From Melastoma dodecandrum (Eukaryota; Streptophyta; Magnoliopsida; Myrtales; Melastomataceae), in NCBI GenBank assembly GCA_029817715.1, contig JARUPY010000189.1:5084001-5148000 (forward strand): DNA of 64,000 nucleotides, given 5' to 3'. The first letter of the stretch is position 1; the number at the start of each line of letters is the position of its first letter. Positions 10,828 to 22,229 of this stretch are shown piece after piece. The notes below the pieces were generated by a model. It did not search any database and was not told where the DNA came from. It saw only the letters and a program-made list of their open reading frames with translations. The translations under genes and the position numbers were made by a program.

Positions 10828-12237
10828 CCTCCGGCCGACGCCTCGGCTCGAGTGGCGAGATGCTGCTAAACCGGGGTCGATCCTCCCTTGGGTTCCTAAT
10901 CAGGCCTGCTTGGGTCTTCGCCGATCGTCTCGATGCTCCTTGGGAGGCGACGGGCGAAATGCGGAGCATGATCTTTAAAAGGAATTTCTGAGAAGATCGG
11001 GAGTAGCTCATGTCGCTTTCCCTCATCCATAATGGCTCTGTAAAAACACGTTGCTGTTGTTTAACCTAGTTAAGTTATTACAAAGCCGCCACTGATTTAT
11101 TTTTTATGAAACTGTTTAACTCGGAAAAACAGGTGATTCGGGGATTCATATTTACTAACTCTTACATTCAAAACATGTGAAGGCGAGGTGTTTGCTCCAT
11201 AAGTTTACTTTTAGCTAATGGGCGTTGGACACGATTTGAGTAGGACTTCGGACTCATGTCACTGTCTTACGAGCGTAGGCCCCGAACTCATGTTTGTTAA
11301 TTTCAAACCACATGCGACAGGCATCCTAAAGCCTACCAGCATGCATCACAACAAACACAAACATTTATTTAGAACAAAGGGAACAAAGAATGGCGGTGAC
11401 TATAGGCGTATGCACCTGGGCCCACGGCCCGTTACAGGTGGAAATGAAGAAAATCGGGAGGCCCACACCTCCCTTTTTACCTTAGGTTCGTCGGTTTGGT
11501 CCGTGCTAAGTGAACGTTGTGGTCTGTTACACGCGCAACTTCGGAATTTTGAGGTTCTTCAAAAAATTCTAATTGAGTATTTGAAACATACTAGGTAAGT
11601 CGGAATGGGACTTACGGGGCGTTGTGTGGCCCGTTAATATCGGTCCTCCGTGATGTCAGAAGATAATGTCCCTTGGTAGTGAATTCCTTGTTGTTTTACA
11701 TGCAAAAAAGAGAAAATGATGGGATGAGACAATGCGTGAGTATCAATTAAATTTGAACGAAATTCAATCGATTTGGATTAGTAAGGCATCACTTACCGTT
11801 TGAGAGTGGGGAATCGAGTCGACTTTTGACCTTTCGAGAATATCCCCAAATTGATAGAGAGAGGGGTTCCATGTCCGATCCATTGATCCATACATGTTAT
11901 GAGTCCTACAATGTGAAGGAAGATCGAAAGTAGAATGTTCAGAGGAATAATGGGAAGAAGTGAATGAATAAGATGCAAATTTGATCGTCCCAATTGACTT
12001 CTCGACTGCTAAGTCGATGTTGGGCTAGTGAAAGAAGAGTAGTCGAAGTCGACCAAGTCGAAGTTGGTAAGTTGATGCTCTTGCAGTCGATTCTGGACCA
12101 ACTATAGATGTTGTCGACATCCGAAAGACAAAAACTCAACAAGGATAATTTCAAATGAAAACTCTCGAAACATGAAGGTTGTAGCTAACTCAAAGTGGGA
12201 GAACTAATTTAAAGTTAAAATAAGCTATGCAGCCAAA

Positions 12238-13530
12238 GTTATGTTGCATGGACTGAAGCAATATTTTCAATCGACTAAAGAACCATTGCATTCTGTTGAT
12301 CGACGTTCGATGGGAAAAAGGTCGATGAAGATTTTGTGAAATAAAAAAGTTTAAAACAGTAAAGTTATATGTCTGAAAGAAAGGAAGCCAACCCAACTAG
12401 TTTTGGGTGACACGAAGTTCTGTCAAGGAAGTTATGCCCCGTCGACTGAAATAGTATTTCGCTTCTGTGCAGAAACGTTGTATTCTACGCATTGACTTTC
12501 GACTGACAAGAGGTCGACTAGAACGACTTCAAATGAAAAATTTCAAAGCAAAAATGTTAATCTGAGCTCTATAGATGGTGTTATGCCCCGTCGACCAAAG
12601 TGGCGTTTCAACTTGTGTGCTGGAACATTGTGTTCTGCACATCGACATTCGATTGACAAGAGGTCGACATAAATGACTTCAAAAGAAAAAGTTCAAAAAC
12701 ATAAAGTTGTAGATCGACAAGAGAGAGAGTAAACTCAAGTGGTTTTGGGTGAAACCGGTCTCTGTCGATGAAGTTACGTCCGGTCAACTGGCACTTTGTT
12801 TTGTGTCGACTATAGAACATACGCGTTTTATAAGTCATTCGACTGGCAAATGGACGACCCAGACAATATCGAACCAAAAACCTCCATACAGTTAAGTTAT
12901 AGAAATGCTAGAGAGGGTACTATCCCAACTAGTTTCAAATGAGGCATCAAGGCCAAAGTTATGCCTTGCCGATTGAACCCGTGTTTGTGCTCAACCGCAG
13001 TACCATTGCATTTTGCAAGTCGACGGTCGACGGGCCGAAAGACACCTAAGATGACTTCAAATCGAAATGTCAAAACATGGGAGTTATAGCCATGCCAAAA
13101 AGGGAAATTTCACAACTTGTCTTAAGGAAAACGAAGTAACACAGCCAAAGTTATGCCTCACCAACCGAACCAGTGTTGGCACTCGAAAGGAAAGCTGTTG
13201 CATTTTGTAGGTCGACAGTCGATGGACGACAACTCGACTGAAACGACCTCAAATCGAAAGGGACATAAAATAAAAGTTGTAGAAAACTCAAAGACGCATC
13301 CCTTCCAGCTTGTTTCAAGTCAAATGGAGTTATGTCCGAAACACTAAGACATCCATCCCTTTCGTGTACAGAATCGGGCTCCCTTGTTTACTCAACTTTT
13401 GATTGATGAAAACTCGACCGAGGAGGCCTTGAATGGAGAAGTTGAAAGCATGAAAAAAGTTGGAGATAAATTAAGAAGGAAGTGATCTGAAATAGTTTCA
13501 AGTAAGTCCAAGCTATATAGATGACGTTAG
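12238..13530. repeat. Degenerate ~190-bp tandem array (7-8 units) in T2 LTR
   Basis: The anchor gttatgcc(cc)gtcgac or a variant occurs at 12238, 12431, 12580, 12773, 12958, 13150 and 13329, with a weak eighth at 13526. Spacings are 193, 149, 193, 185, 192, 179 and 197 bp. Each unit also carries aacgacttcaaat-like and cgacattcga-like blocks. One unit is shortened by about 40 bp. Confidence 0.85.
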
Positions 13531-14251
13531 GTGGGATAGAGAGTAACTGTCTGTCTCGCGAATGCACGAGACATAACAATTTTGTTTTTTCAGCATTGGA
13601 GGTCCGAAAACATCTCACAAACGTGTTCTTTTGAAAATGCTTTCAACATGAAAGTTGTTCTCCATCAAGAAAGGAACAAGATCAACCTGATTCAGCTTGA
13701 TTTCGTCGTTGTACGGGAAGGCAACACCTCCGGTAGTGGACTGCCGACACCTCGCTTCCCCTTCCCGATGATAGAGCGGGTCGTGTGCATTCTGGTTTGT
13801 TGAAGCCTGTCGCTGTCTCGAGACCACTTCATAGAGCTTCTCCCACTTTATTTTGACATGCGTAGGTAGTTAAGCAGATTATGATACAAAATGGATTCTC
13901 ACGGTGCTTAAGCGCAATTGCGAGAAGTGGTGTTTGTCTTCGTTGTTAGCCAATGGGGTTGTTGTCAACATTCTCCGCATCCGAAGGGCCTACAACTGCT
14001 GCTACGAGAGGCATGGCCTCCTACCACAAGTCGTGAGACGCTTTGCCAAGGTGGAGGTTGTTTCTCATTGACGCTGGCATGTTTTCTCGTCGTGGCTGGG
14101 TGGCTGAGCTGAGATAGTTCAAGGGGGGCCTCAGATGGTGGTTAGCTTACCTTGCTGAGGAAACACATGAGAAGGGAGCTGGCTGTGAGAAGAGAAGCAA
14201 TCAAGAAGAAGGAGATGAACATCGGGGGAAGTGGGTCCAGGGGCCAAGGGA

Positions 14252-14264
14252 AGTATATATTAAA
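14252..14264 (-). promoter_or_regulatory. Candidate TATA box in T2 LTR
   Basis: On the minus strand the sequence reads TTAATATATACTT about 415 bp inside the LTR start. The T1 LTR has AATAAATAGG about 470 bp inside its start (near 56,622), and the 3' LTR half has the same at about 43,225. Position fits a U3 promoter. Confidence 0.4.
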
Positions 14265-14689
14265 GAAGTGGGAGACGATGGACTAGCTTTTGAGGTGCAC
14301 AACGGGGGATTTGACATGTTCAATCTCCATTCCGCCGATGGGTATGCCAATTGCCACGAGAATTTGGAGAGCAATTTTCATAAATGGGAAATTGCGGTGA
14401 GCAACAGGCCTTCTTGACTTCACTGATGTTGTTGTCCCGCCGTTCGTTGTAATGATAAGCCCAGTCCTTTTATTTTAAATACTTGTTTGATTGTCCGATA
14501 GTTAGTCTACAAGTTTTTATTAACCTAAGCCTAATTAACTAATGAGTAATCAAATGCCAAAAAAATTGTCTGATTTCAAGTAAAAGTAAGAATATCAAAA
14601 TTAATTAGTTTCGGTTACCGCTTAAACTAGTCGGACAAATAGTTGTAGCGAGATGATTCGCAATTTGGGGATCTACATCTGAAAAGGTT

Positions 14690-14881
14690 TCATTGATGAT
14701 TGTTGTGGTGCAAGTCACTCGTTACCTTCCAGGCGTGATAAATGATCGTCAACTTGGTTTTATGCTCCTTTCTTGTCTACAATCTCAAGGTCAAACTCCT
14801 ATAACAACAAAATCCATCCAATTAACCTTGGCTTTGTATTGGCCTTATTCAACAAGTACCCGATGGTTGCATGATCAATAT
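14690..14881 (-). pseudogene. Athila pol RNase H fragment, left part of G2
   Basis: Minus strand: DHATIGYLLNKANTKPRLIG then WILLL, a stop, EFDLEIVDKK. This matches G1 at 35,540-35,690 ([20 protein letters not shown]) and is the conserved end of gypsy RNase H. It is the direct continuation of the fragment at 18,594-19,330: that piece ends VIVHT and this one resumes at DHA. The two were separated by insertion of element X. Confidence 0.85.
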
Positions 14882-14931
14882 TGTTTACACAGTAAAGTCA
14901 TTTTGAGCCAAAGTGCGGGTGAAGCCCATTG
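14882..14931 (+). repeat. Truncated 5' LTR of X
   Basis: About 50 bp (tgtttacacagtaaag… to …gaagcccattg) match the start of the 3' LTR at 18,091-18,140. Similarity stops abruptly at 14,932, where the PMD-like fragment begins. The rest of this LTR and the primer site are lost. Confidence 0.8.
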
Positions 14932-15288
14932 CTATCCTCTACCACATAATATGAACTTTGATAGCCATCCCAGTAGAAATTCAAATTCAAATTCATCGCT
15001 CCACTGTTCAGAATCCTGATCTAGCTGCTTAGCAATGATCTTCGACAATGATAACATTGTAAGTGGGAAATCCCCATCTGTTTCGACTAACCTTGGAGGA
15101 GTCCTAGATACGTAACAACTAATAAGGAAACTCACATCGGCTATAGTAATTGACACAGGACCACTAGGAAGGAAAAAGCAGTAGGTGTTGGTATCCCATA
15201 ATGAGAGAAGAGCACCTACTGGACGAGGGTTATATCGGATCCCTTCGACTGAGAACCTAATGATATTGAAAAACCCAGGTCTGGCCAT
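14932..15288 (-). pseudogene. Plant mobile domain (PMD)-like fragment
   Basis: A 118-codon minus frame reads NPRPVGALLSLWDTNTYCFF, LPSGPVSITIADVSFLIS, then FEFEFLLGWLSKFILCGRG. The sequence WD-T--F-LP-G---IT--DV and the later FLL-WLS-F---C are hallmarks of the plant mobile domain found in MAIN-like proteins, in some Mutator-type transposons and in retroelements. It is a fragment: the upstream end passes a weak ATG at 15,288 and the downstream end is cut at the X 5' LTR. Whether it is captured host sequence or transposon sequence cannot be decided here. It is not likely to be a working gene. Confidence 0.65.
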
Positions 15289-15609
15289 CTTACCTTATGA
15301 ACATGTAACCATTGACGAGCCCATTCGTCATATTTTGTGGCCGAACTAATAGTGGGGAACAAAATAGGCTCACTGACTGGTTAGAACTCTGGTCTAGTAA
15401 GAGGGATCTACGAAATCCGACTTATGAATGAATAAACCAACATAAGGATAGAGATAATTGTAATTCACTTTTCGTTGGATGAAGGTGGAATGTTGGAAAA
15501 ACGGACAGACGGTTGCCACTGGAGTTACCTATGTCTTATCCACCGATTCACCACAGTCGACGTGACCTAAAAGAAATCTCATTGACCATTTCATTAATAG
15601 TAGGAAAGT
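15289..15609. other. Unassigned interior of X
   Basis: About 320 bp without a recognisable motif. The minus strand may hold upstream PMD-family sequence, but no frame stays open. Confidence 0.3.
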
Positions 15610-17831
15610 GATACACAATTCGGTTACAATTGAGTTATAAAATTATATACAACGGAAGCTTTCTCTTGAACATGAATATAAGCATGCATGGAACACTTAT
15701 ATGAGCTGCCAAAATACACTATAATGTTAGTCAAATGACTAGGTATGGCAACTCAAGCACACGCAACCAATCGCCCATAACATCCCTTGACGTATCTCAA
15801 AATCAAAAACCTCGTCTCAAAATTCCGACATACACCATTGCATTTCCAAATGCTCAAGGATCGCAACTAAGTTGTTTCCAGCGGCATCCGGGAATGTCGC
15901 ATTTTCAGCCTACGCACGCCCCATAAAAGCCTCATATTCATGTACTTTCAGCCGTACAACATCCTGCTACCATGGAGCAACTCATCCGAGAGCGTAAAAC
16001 AACGAAACTTCCCTCCGTGCTTTATTTTTTCGCCCCACTTTTCCAGCCAAAAAGGCTGTCCAATACACCATTCCGAGGGTGGATTCTTTCTGTTCAAACC
16101 CTCTTCATATCCGCCTAATAAGGCACCCCATGGGTGTGTCAATGTATCGTCGTAAACTTCCATTCCGCCCATGATACGTGGGTCATTCGATCACTTTCAT
16201 TTATCTGTGCCTTCCGCACTCAATAAACCCTCCTCTCACCGAGGAGTATTAACTCCGGACCGACTATGAATGACCATAACAAGTCCCCTTTCCAGTCCAT
16301 GTTCATTTAATAACATAGTTCATTAGTAAGTTCGCATCCACGAATGTTCTTGTTTGTCCGCAACCATCTCATTCGGAGTTTCGACCTTTCTTTTTCTCAA
16401 TATCGATGGACCAGCCCGTCCATCCTCATTTTCCCTATTCCCGGGCCTAATTATATGCCAAGTTATACACTCCGAATGGGCAGCCACGTACCCGCACAAA
16501 TACACGCAAAATAATCTATTTTTCAGCCAAATACACACACACAAATCGGGAAATTCACTCCCGAACAACCCATAATCACCATGAGCATCCATTCATAACT
16601 CAATACAACCTCCACCTCATGCATACAAATGAGATCTCGATGGCCAGCCCCCACACGATTGTCGTTCAACACCCACGCTCAACCCACATGCGGTGTGAAT
16701 CCGCTCATCCGTCGCATAACCGAGGGTCCGGGGTGCCATCTCCTACCATCCCAATGGTCTAGCCAGCCTGTTTCTCTCACCAAACAACACATTCACAACG
16801 AGCAAAACTCAAGGCCAGCGAGTTTTATGGCCGTTTCACAAGAAGAAAAACGAAGGGAATTGAGTACCGTATCTTTCTTCTTATCCGGAGCAAAACCGCT
16901 TCAATTCTTTCCTTCTCTGAGTGACCTCTCCACGAAGGGGCTTCCCATTCTCTTCCTCAATGGTAGCCCTTCCGTTTCGCTCCTTTCTTCACCACCGAAC
17001 CAGCCCCCTCCTTCTTTCTCTTCTTTTTCTTCATTTTATCCTTTTTCTTCTTCGTCTTCTTCTTCTTTTTCCTCCCCTTCCTATGGAGGTATTTTAGATA
17101 TGTCCCTCTTTTAATATTCTTGTTAGTGTCCTTAATGATGAAAAGTGCGCCCCGCCATCCATGGCTTGTGGAAGAAGCCTTGGGCCCGATTAGCACCAAT
17201 TAATCATGTTTAATTAACGCTAGTAATCCAGCTTAACTAACCTTAATTAATCCAACTCCTTAATCACTATTTCGTCTTATATGACCAACTTCATCGTGCT
17301 TCTAAACTTGTAGGATTTGCAGCTAAATTTCAGCCATAAATCCGCACGAAAGTATGCTGTCCGCGGGCGACGTCGAGGAGTATTTGGGCAGCCCTTTCGC
17401 GCACATCGACCACCCTTTCTCCGCTTCACATTATTCACTTTTCATCCACATTTGGGGCTGAAATAATCTTTGAATTTTCTACCATAATCAATTCGGTTCT
17501 CAACCTTAACGTTAAGTACGTTTTAACCGCAACAACCCCAAGCCTATCGTCGACATAACAACGAAAATGTCAATCCGTCATTCACAAGGCTACTTCCAAA
17601 CATTATTCTGTCACTTAGGAGGCTGTCCATATTGCTCATGGAAGTGTCCTTGGGTATTGGACATCTTCCTTGAGTATCGTTCGCATCATTCCATTCTTAC
17701 TTATTCAAACCGTCCATTCACCATTCCGGACTCAACCTTACTATCTCAAGAATTTTCCCTTTTCATTACACATTCATACTATATGTACAACCCGATTTAC
17801 ATTCATAACTAGAAAAATATGGGTTATTACA
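15610..17831 (-). repeat. Tekay/Del-like LTR R5b (minus), probably solo
   Basis: The right end reads TGTAATAACCC on the minus strand at 17,831. The pyrimidine-rich tract (16,900-17,090) and overall size of about 2.2 kb match the LTR at 58,110-60,238. No gag or primer site lies beside it, so it is probably a solo LTR. The left boundary is approximate. The 161-codon frame at 16,629-17,114 on plus is low-complexity (S/P-rich from cttctt runs) and is not called a gene. Confidence 0.5.
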
Positions 17832-17849
17832 CTAAGTCTGTTGTCAAGC

Positions 17850-18075
17850 CTAACGACCAAGATGGATCTTGATTCTCAAAAATGGCGTTGAAAAGCTCGC
17901 CATCACCGCTATAGGAACGAAGTTGATGTAAGTGTAAGACATGGCGATTTTAGGGTTTTGAGAGGTTTCTTGGCTTATAGGAGAAGTTTGGGGAAGATGA
18001 ATAGTACATGTTTGAAAAAGGTGGGTAAATGAGTTTCTCGAGCCTAGAGTCCCTTTTAAAAGTCGATGGAATACT
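17850..18075 (-). other. Untranslated region of a SIRE env-like gene type
   Basis: The minus strand carries aaaccctaaaatcg directly before ATG at about 17,943. The same stretch precedes the env-like frame of C3 at 31,228. A short frame follows (MSYTYINFVPIAVMASFST). Too short to assign further. Confidence 0.4.
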
Positions 18076-18090
18076 AAGGGGGAGGCTAAT
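18076..18090 (+). other. Polypurine tract of X
   Basis: The run aagggggaggctaat directly precedes the 3' LTR start TGTTTACAC. It is the expected site of plus-strand priming and fixes X's orientation as plus. Confidence 0.8.
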
Positions 18091-18593
18091 TGTTTACACA
18101 GTAAAGCCATTTTGGATCATAGTACGGGAGAAGCCCATTGGATTGACAAAGAACAACTAATCTTATGGTTGATAGTCAAAGAATGGTACAATCGAAGTAC
18201 GGTATTGTTGAGGCACCATCTAGTCGAAGTAAGGGACAACAAGTCAAAGTTCCATCCAGAAGTCTAGTCGAAGAAGAAGCAAACATCCAGTCAAAGCTCA
18301 TTGCAAGATGTGGTCGAATCGTGCTAACCTCGACAGTTGTCCTCATTTTAGCATGTGCAAAATGTGCACAACGGTTACGTTGGTGGTTGTTGTTAGTAGA
18401 GGATTAAGTTCTAGTATAATAGTATAAGAGTTACTTGTAATAAGACACGACAATCATTCAAATACCCCAAAGGATGTCTTGTGTTTCTATAGCATGTTTA
18501 TATTTATTATGCCACTTTACTCTTGGCGACCACATTCATTTTATACATTGTGACGATCGTTGAATATCACCACGTGTTTATTCCCCGGAAACA
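18091..18593 (+). repeat. 3' LTR of X (503 bp)
   Basis: Starts TGTTTACACAG after a polypurine tract and ends GGAAACA before the target duplication agtat. Termini are the inverted pair TGTTT/AAACA. Contains gtataatagtataag near 18,413, a possible TATA region. Confidence 0.85.
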
Positions 18594-19335
18594 AGTATGC
18601 ACTATCACCTTTGAACCAATAAGGTATGAACGTAACTTATCAAAAGCATAGACAATTTCAAGCATCTCTTTCTCGGTGGTAGTGTAATTTACCTGAGCTC
18701 CGTCCAATATCTTACTAACGTAATAAATATCATGAAAGACTTTGTCTTGTTTCTACCCTAAAATTGCACCCACAACGAAATCGCTTGCAAAGTACATTAG
18801 CCCAAATAGTAAAGACCAATCTGGGGCCAGTTATGGGAGCATAAACTAACCTCTTCTTGAGTTCCATGAGTGCCTCCATACACTTACCATCAAAGACAAA
18901 TACTGCATCATTTTCATGGAGATTGCACAATGGTTTGGTGGTATTCGAAAAGTCGTTGATGAAATATCAATAGAATCCCGCTTGTCCTAGGAAGCTTCTC
19001 ACTCCTTTGACTGATGTTGGTGGGGGCAACTTTTCAATGGTTTCGCCCTAGGCTTTGTCCACCGAATCCTTTCTCGGAGATCCTGTGACCTAAGAAAATA
19101 CCTTCTCGGATCATAAAATGACATTTCACCCAATTTAACACAAGGTTTGCCTCATCATAGCCTAATAAAGAAACAAAAAATTTTCGAAACAATTATTAAA
19201 TGAAATTAGAAACGTCGAGAAGTCGTCCAAAAATACCTCGAGTACACTCAATCATGTATGCAAAGATGGCCATCAGGCATCTTTGGAATGTGGCCGGTGT
19301 GTTGCAAAGGCCAAATGACATGCTTCTAAATAGCT
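18594..19335 (-). pseudogene. Athila-like RT-RNase H remnant, right part of G2
   Basis: Minus strand from 19,335: MSFGLCNTPATFQRCLMAIF (RT block B' area), then after a garbled stretch LVLNWVKCHFMI, GHRISEKGF, LPPPTSVKGVRSFLG-like text with stops, and finally VNYTTTEKEMLEIVYAFDKL to VIVHT. The order matches G1 (35,600-36,420). Multiple stops and indels occur; the segment that should hold the catalytic MDD is replaced by unrelated sequence. The RT N-terminus and all of gag are gone: the frame abuts the leader at about 19,335, a clean internal deletion. Confidence 0.85.
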
Positions 19336-19468
19336 CGCTTTCACTTCTATGGTGCCGCATACACCTGCGAAATGAAAATGAAAATTAGTGACTAAATTTA
19401 AGCACTTGATAATTTCAACAATAATAAAATAAATTCTGGCACAATCCCCGGCTGCGGCGCCAAAAACT
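19336..19468 (-). other. G2 leader with ggcgcc-type primer site
   Basis: The leader matches the G1 leader (39,330-39,469) base for base over long stretches (tttaagcacttgata, aaattctggcacaatcccc). The primer site on the minus strand is TGGCGCCGCAGCCGGGGA (19,445-19,462), typical of Athila-type gypsy elements. It lies six bases inside the LTR end at 19,469. Confidence 0.85.
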
Positions 19469-20632
19469 TGTTCATTGAAACACACACATAAATACAGGGG
19501 TCAGACACGTAGTAAGTGATGAGTTAAAGTATCGCCCCACGAAGATTGTTCTAAATATTTTGTTGATTTTCATCCTAAGAAATATCAATTAAGTCAAAGT
19601 AGAATTTTGATTGTTTTTAAAGATTTAACGGAAGAATGAAAATAACAACTAAACAAATACAAGTATAGAGTAAATCAATGGATGAAAAACTGGGACTATG
19701 AATCCCCTATCATTCGTGAACTATCTACACTCTATCTTCCTCATTTTTTCCCTTTTCATGTTTAGTAACCACAATTCTTATAGTTCGCTAGACCTCTCTC
19801 TGTTTTGTAACGGTGTATTATAAATTGCCCGCAAACCTATATCTCTATTGTGATGTAAGAGCAATTATAATTCTTTAAGTGCCAATTGTTGTCTTGGTTA
19901 CCTACGGACGTATATGTCTACACTCCTCTGAGTTAACCTAATCTCCGAGGCTTAACCTCGGCTATATTCTCCTTCTTCTAATCCTAAGTCCCTCTCTTGA
20001 GTCTACCTGATATGCAAGCATTAAACATAAGAAAATATAAACAAATGTGAAACTTCATGAATTATGTTTGAAAAGAGTGGAGACCATCAACTACACGAAT
20101 CGGTTCATCACCGTCCTAGATAAAATGTTTAGTTCTGCATGCTAAGAGACAAGCAATACATGACAAGAAAATAAAATAAAATCTTCAACGTCTTCTCGGA
20201 TCTCTCGTCTTTGTGGGCCGTCTCGCAACCATCATCTCTCCTAACTCATGATTAAACCCCTTTTATACCTTGGGTAAATCTCTCCAAATCACAAAAGATT
20301 CTAGGCAATATTTAGAAAAGATCTTCTCGTTTTGTGTGGCTACACCAGATCTTCGCGTGGCCACACTGATGTTCCTATCCACCAGCTTCTCTTAGTAACT
20401 CTACCTTCTATCTTCTTGCCATTGATCCTTCAAGATATGTTCGTCGACATGGATTTCACGTCGTATTGACACATTTTTCTACAATGAACATCACAAATGA
20501 GAAAGTATCCATGCAAAATGAGTAAAACAAAAATAACATGTAAACTAACTACATGTGCCTACAAATATCAAATGTCTAACACTAATTTGGCTCGAAAAAA
20601 AGAAATATAGCTCTGATTTCTTAGAGTTAATA
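19469..20632 (-). repeat. 5' LTR of Athila G2 (minus), ~1.16 kb
   Basis: Left end TGTTCATTG (19,469), right end …cttagagttaata (20,632). It aligns throughout with the two G1 LTRs: cgttcgtgaact, taacggtg-attataaatt, agttaacctaatctc, gatttaaacccttttata. Terminal hairpin at 20,609-20,629 is present with mismatches. Confidence 0.85.
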
Positions 20633-20849
20633 GTACTCAAGTGTCCTCCTACTCGTTTAGTTTTGGCATCATATTTAAGCCTTGTATAGACACACAATTT
20701 GTAAATGATCTTGTTAACGTTTTCAAATATGACAAAATTTACATCATTTTCTTAAATTGTAAAACCCCGAGACCTTACAATTGGACATCGGGTCGAAGTT
20801 TTCAAGTTAGAGAGAGCACAATAGTGCTTCTTCCATTGTGAAGCTATGG
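20633..20849. other. Unassigned spacer
   Basis: About 215 bp between the G2 LTR and the T fragment. No match elsewhere in the window and no coding potential seen. Confidence 0.4.
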
Positions 20850-22080
20850 GTCGGAAGATGCTCAAGTCGGAATGAGATTGAGCATTTCTTCTTTATGTCA
20901 AACACAAAACATCAACCAGTGTTAACCCCCTTCGAGACAAATTTGATGTTTCCGTATACACTACACTCTTTGAGTCTAAGGATTGCCTCACATTATGGTT
21001 AACGAAGATCCTGTAATCAGAAACTAGAAGCACTGGACTATAGAGGTGACACTTCCTCAAGGTTCAAGCGAAGATGCACCTCAGCAGACAAGCTTGCCAA
21101 TTAAGTCGTCCCCAAGGATAGAATTTCTCCAACAACTCTGCATGACGTATAAATCTTCAAGGAGCAAAAAGTATCACCAAAAGAAGATCAACAGATTGAC
21201 AAGCGAAAGAAAGCAGGGCAAATAAAAGCAAAGCAAAGCACAAAATGAAAGCAAAGCACAAGATGAAAGTCTTTAAAAGCAAAGCACAAGATGAAAGTCT
21301 TTAAAAGCAAAGCACAAGATGAAAGTCTTTAAAAGCAAAGCACAAGATGAAAGTCAAAAGAGCAAAATAAAGCACCGGGCCGACATTGACGTTCGCAAAA
21401 GCAAATGTGTCATTTTTTCTACCAGTCAAGAGAAAACATTCCCCAAAGCGAATCACCAACACCTACTAGCAGGCCAACTATTCATCCCCAACGGAATGCC
21501 TCGATTGGCGGGTTCATTTGAACTGTGAAACTTCTGCGTTTCAATAGCTTCTGATGAGGTCCGTAAACCCAACCGAGACATGACTATTTCGACCGGTACA
21601 TGACCCTCCAAGTCAAAGGAATTATGAAATCAACCAGGACTATTTTCAGAAACAAAAGCCAGTTGCGAGAGACATGTATGAATGTCACTCAGAAGTAATT
21701 ATAGTAAGTTTCGTCAAAATAAAGCCTGACATGTATGAATGTCATAATGATATATGTTTGATTATCTTCTTGTTTGTTCCTTAAGTGACCGCTGGATAAG
21801 CCAGATCCAAGCACGTCGGAAATCTCTGGCATTACGAACAAGTGGTACTCGAAGGTTCGTTGTGCGGTCGCCATATGAATGAAGAAAGATGGGAGAAGAC
21901 AGTGGACAGACACCCTTAAATGGAATCACTTACGGATGCCATCTACGATGCCTTCGGAAGGAAGCAGGAACACATGAGCACAAAATCGCAAGAACGTCGG
22001 GATGCTTGAACGCCTGAATGATTGAAGATAAAAAGACTATATGTCCGTCTGTAAAGAGGTCTGTGTGTATAATACCTAAG
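20850..22080 (+). repeat. Fragment of T-family internal 3' region (plus)
   Basis: Matches the inverse of 43,700-44,800 of T1 from about 20,850 (gagcatttcttct) through tcacttcc-caaggttcaagcga, gtcgtcccc-aggat-gaatttct, the gcaaagc repeat, ctgatgaggtc, and gacatgtatgaatgtc (21,729). Similarity fades past about 21,850. In T1 this block lies just before the polypurine tract and 3' LTR, so here it is a T element end without its LTR. The stretch 21,850-22,135 is unassigned. Confidence 0.7.
21227..21357. repeat. 28-bp tandem repeat, ~4 units
   Basis: The unit gcacaagatgaaagtctt + taaaagcaaa recurs at 21,255, 21,283, 21,311 and (partly) 21,339, preceded by degraded gcaaagca runs. The T1 counterpart near 44,390 has one unit, so the expansion is local to this copy. 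Units are contiguous, with no spacers. Confidence 0.9.
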
Positions 22081-22135
22081 ACGCACTATTTATACTATGC
22101 TAGACCTATGTATATATGGAAATGAAATATTAACA

Positions 22136-22211
22136 TATATTACGTGAGAAAGGGCGAAAAAGTTATAAACACTAATTCACCCCTCTCTCAGTGTTCCTGA
22201 ACGATCCAACA
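22136..22211 (+). repeat. Remnant of C1 5' LTR
   Basis: Only the last ~75 bp (tgagaaagggcgaaaaagtt … gatccaaca) match the end of the C1 3' LTR (26,805-26,877). Sequence to the left is unrelated to the 3' LTR, so most of the 5' LTR is lost or replaced. Confidence 0.8.
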
Positions 22212-22229
22212 ATTTGTATCAGAGCAGGT
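22212..22229 (+). other. Primer-binding site of C1
   Basis: The sequence atttgtatcagagcagg follows the LTR end ccaaca directly. It differs from the canonical TGGTATCAGAGC by one substitution (tt for tg), consistent with decay. Confidence 0.85.

Larger units (their letters stand above)
10828..14677 (-). repeat. 5' LTR of T2 (T family, copy b), ~3.85 kb
   Basis: Minus orientation. The right end reads TGTAGATCCCCAAATTG on the minus strand (14,677), matching T1 LTR starts at 57,099 (TGTAGGTCCCC) and 43,694 (TGTAAACCCCC). Landmarks at 11,030-11,110 and 11,410-11,450 match the other T copies, and 11,700-11,900 matches 1,040-1,230 of copy a closely. The LTR contains the ~190-bp array and no coding sequence. 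The sequence beyond 14,677 is Athila pol, so T2 appears inserted in G2. Confidence 0.7.
14877..18598 (+). mobile_element. LTR retroelement X inserted in Athila G2, with target duplication
   Basis: The insertion runs 14,882-18,593, from TGTTTACACAG to GGAAACA. It is flanked by aatat (14,877-14,881) and agtat (18,594-18,598), a 5-bp target duplication with one change. Removing it rejoins the G2 RNase H frame. The 3' LTR and polypurine tract are clear. The 5' LTR keeps only about 50 bp. The interior is a patchwork: a plant-mobile-domain-like fragment, a Tekay-like LTR and an untranslated stretch. The LTR start is related to that of R6 (51,889-55,557): tgtttacac-g-aaa…cattttgg. Confidence 0.85.

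Noticed and set aside
12238..13530. Centromeric satellite array
   Set aside because: Period is satellite-like, but units are few, strongly diverged and confined inside LTR copies; an LTR subrepeat explains them.
14932..15288. Functional MAIN-like host gene
   Set aside because: Only a 118-codon fragment inside element X, cut at the LTR remnant, with no introns or flanking gene structure seen.
16629..17114. 161-codon plus frame with S/P-rich tail
   Set aside because: Composition follows cttctt low-complexity DNA in an LTR; no motif, no homologous frame in sister LTRs.
21227..21357. 28-bp direct repeats as a CRISPR-like array
   Set aside because: Units are contiguous with no spacers, in a plant retroelement; it is a slippage array.
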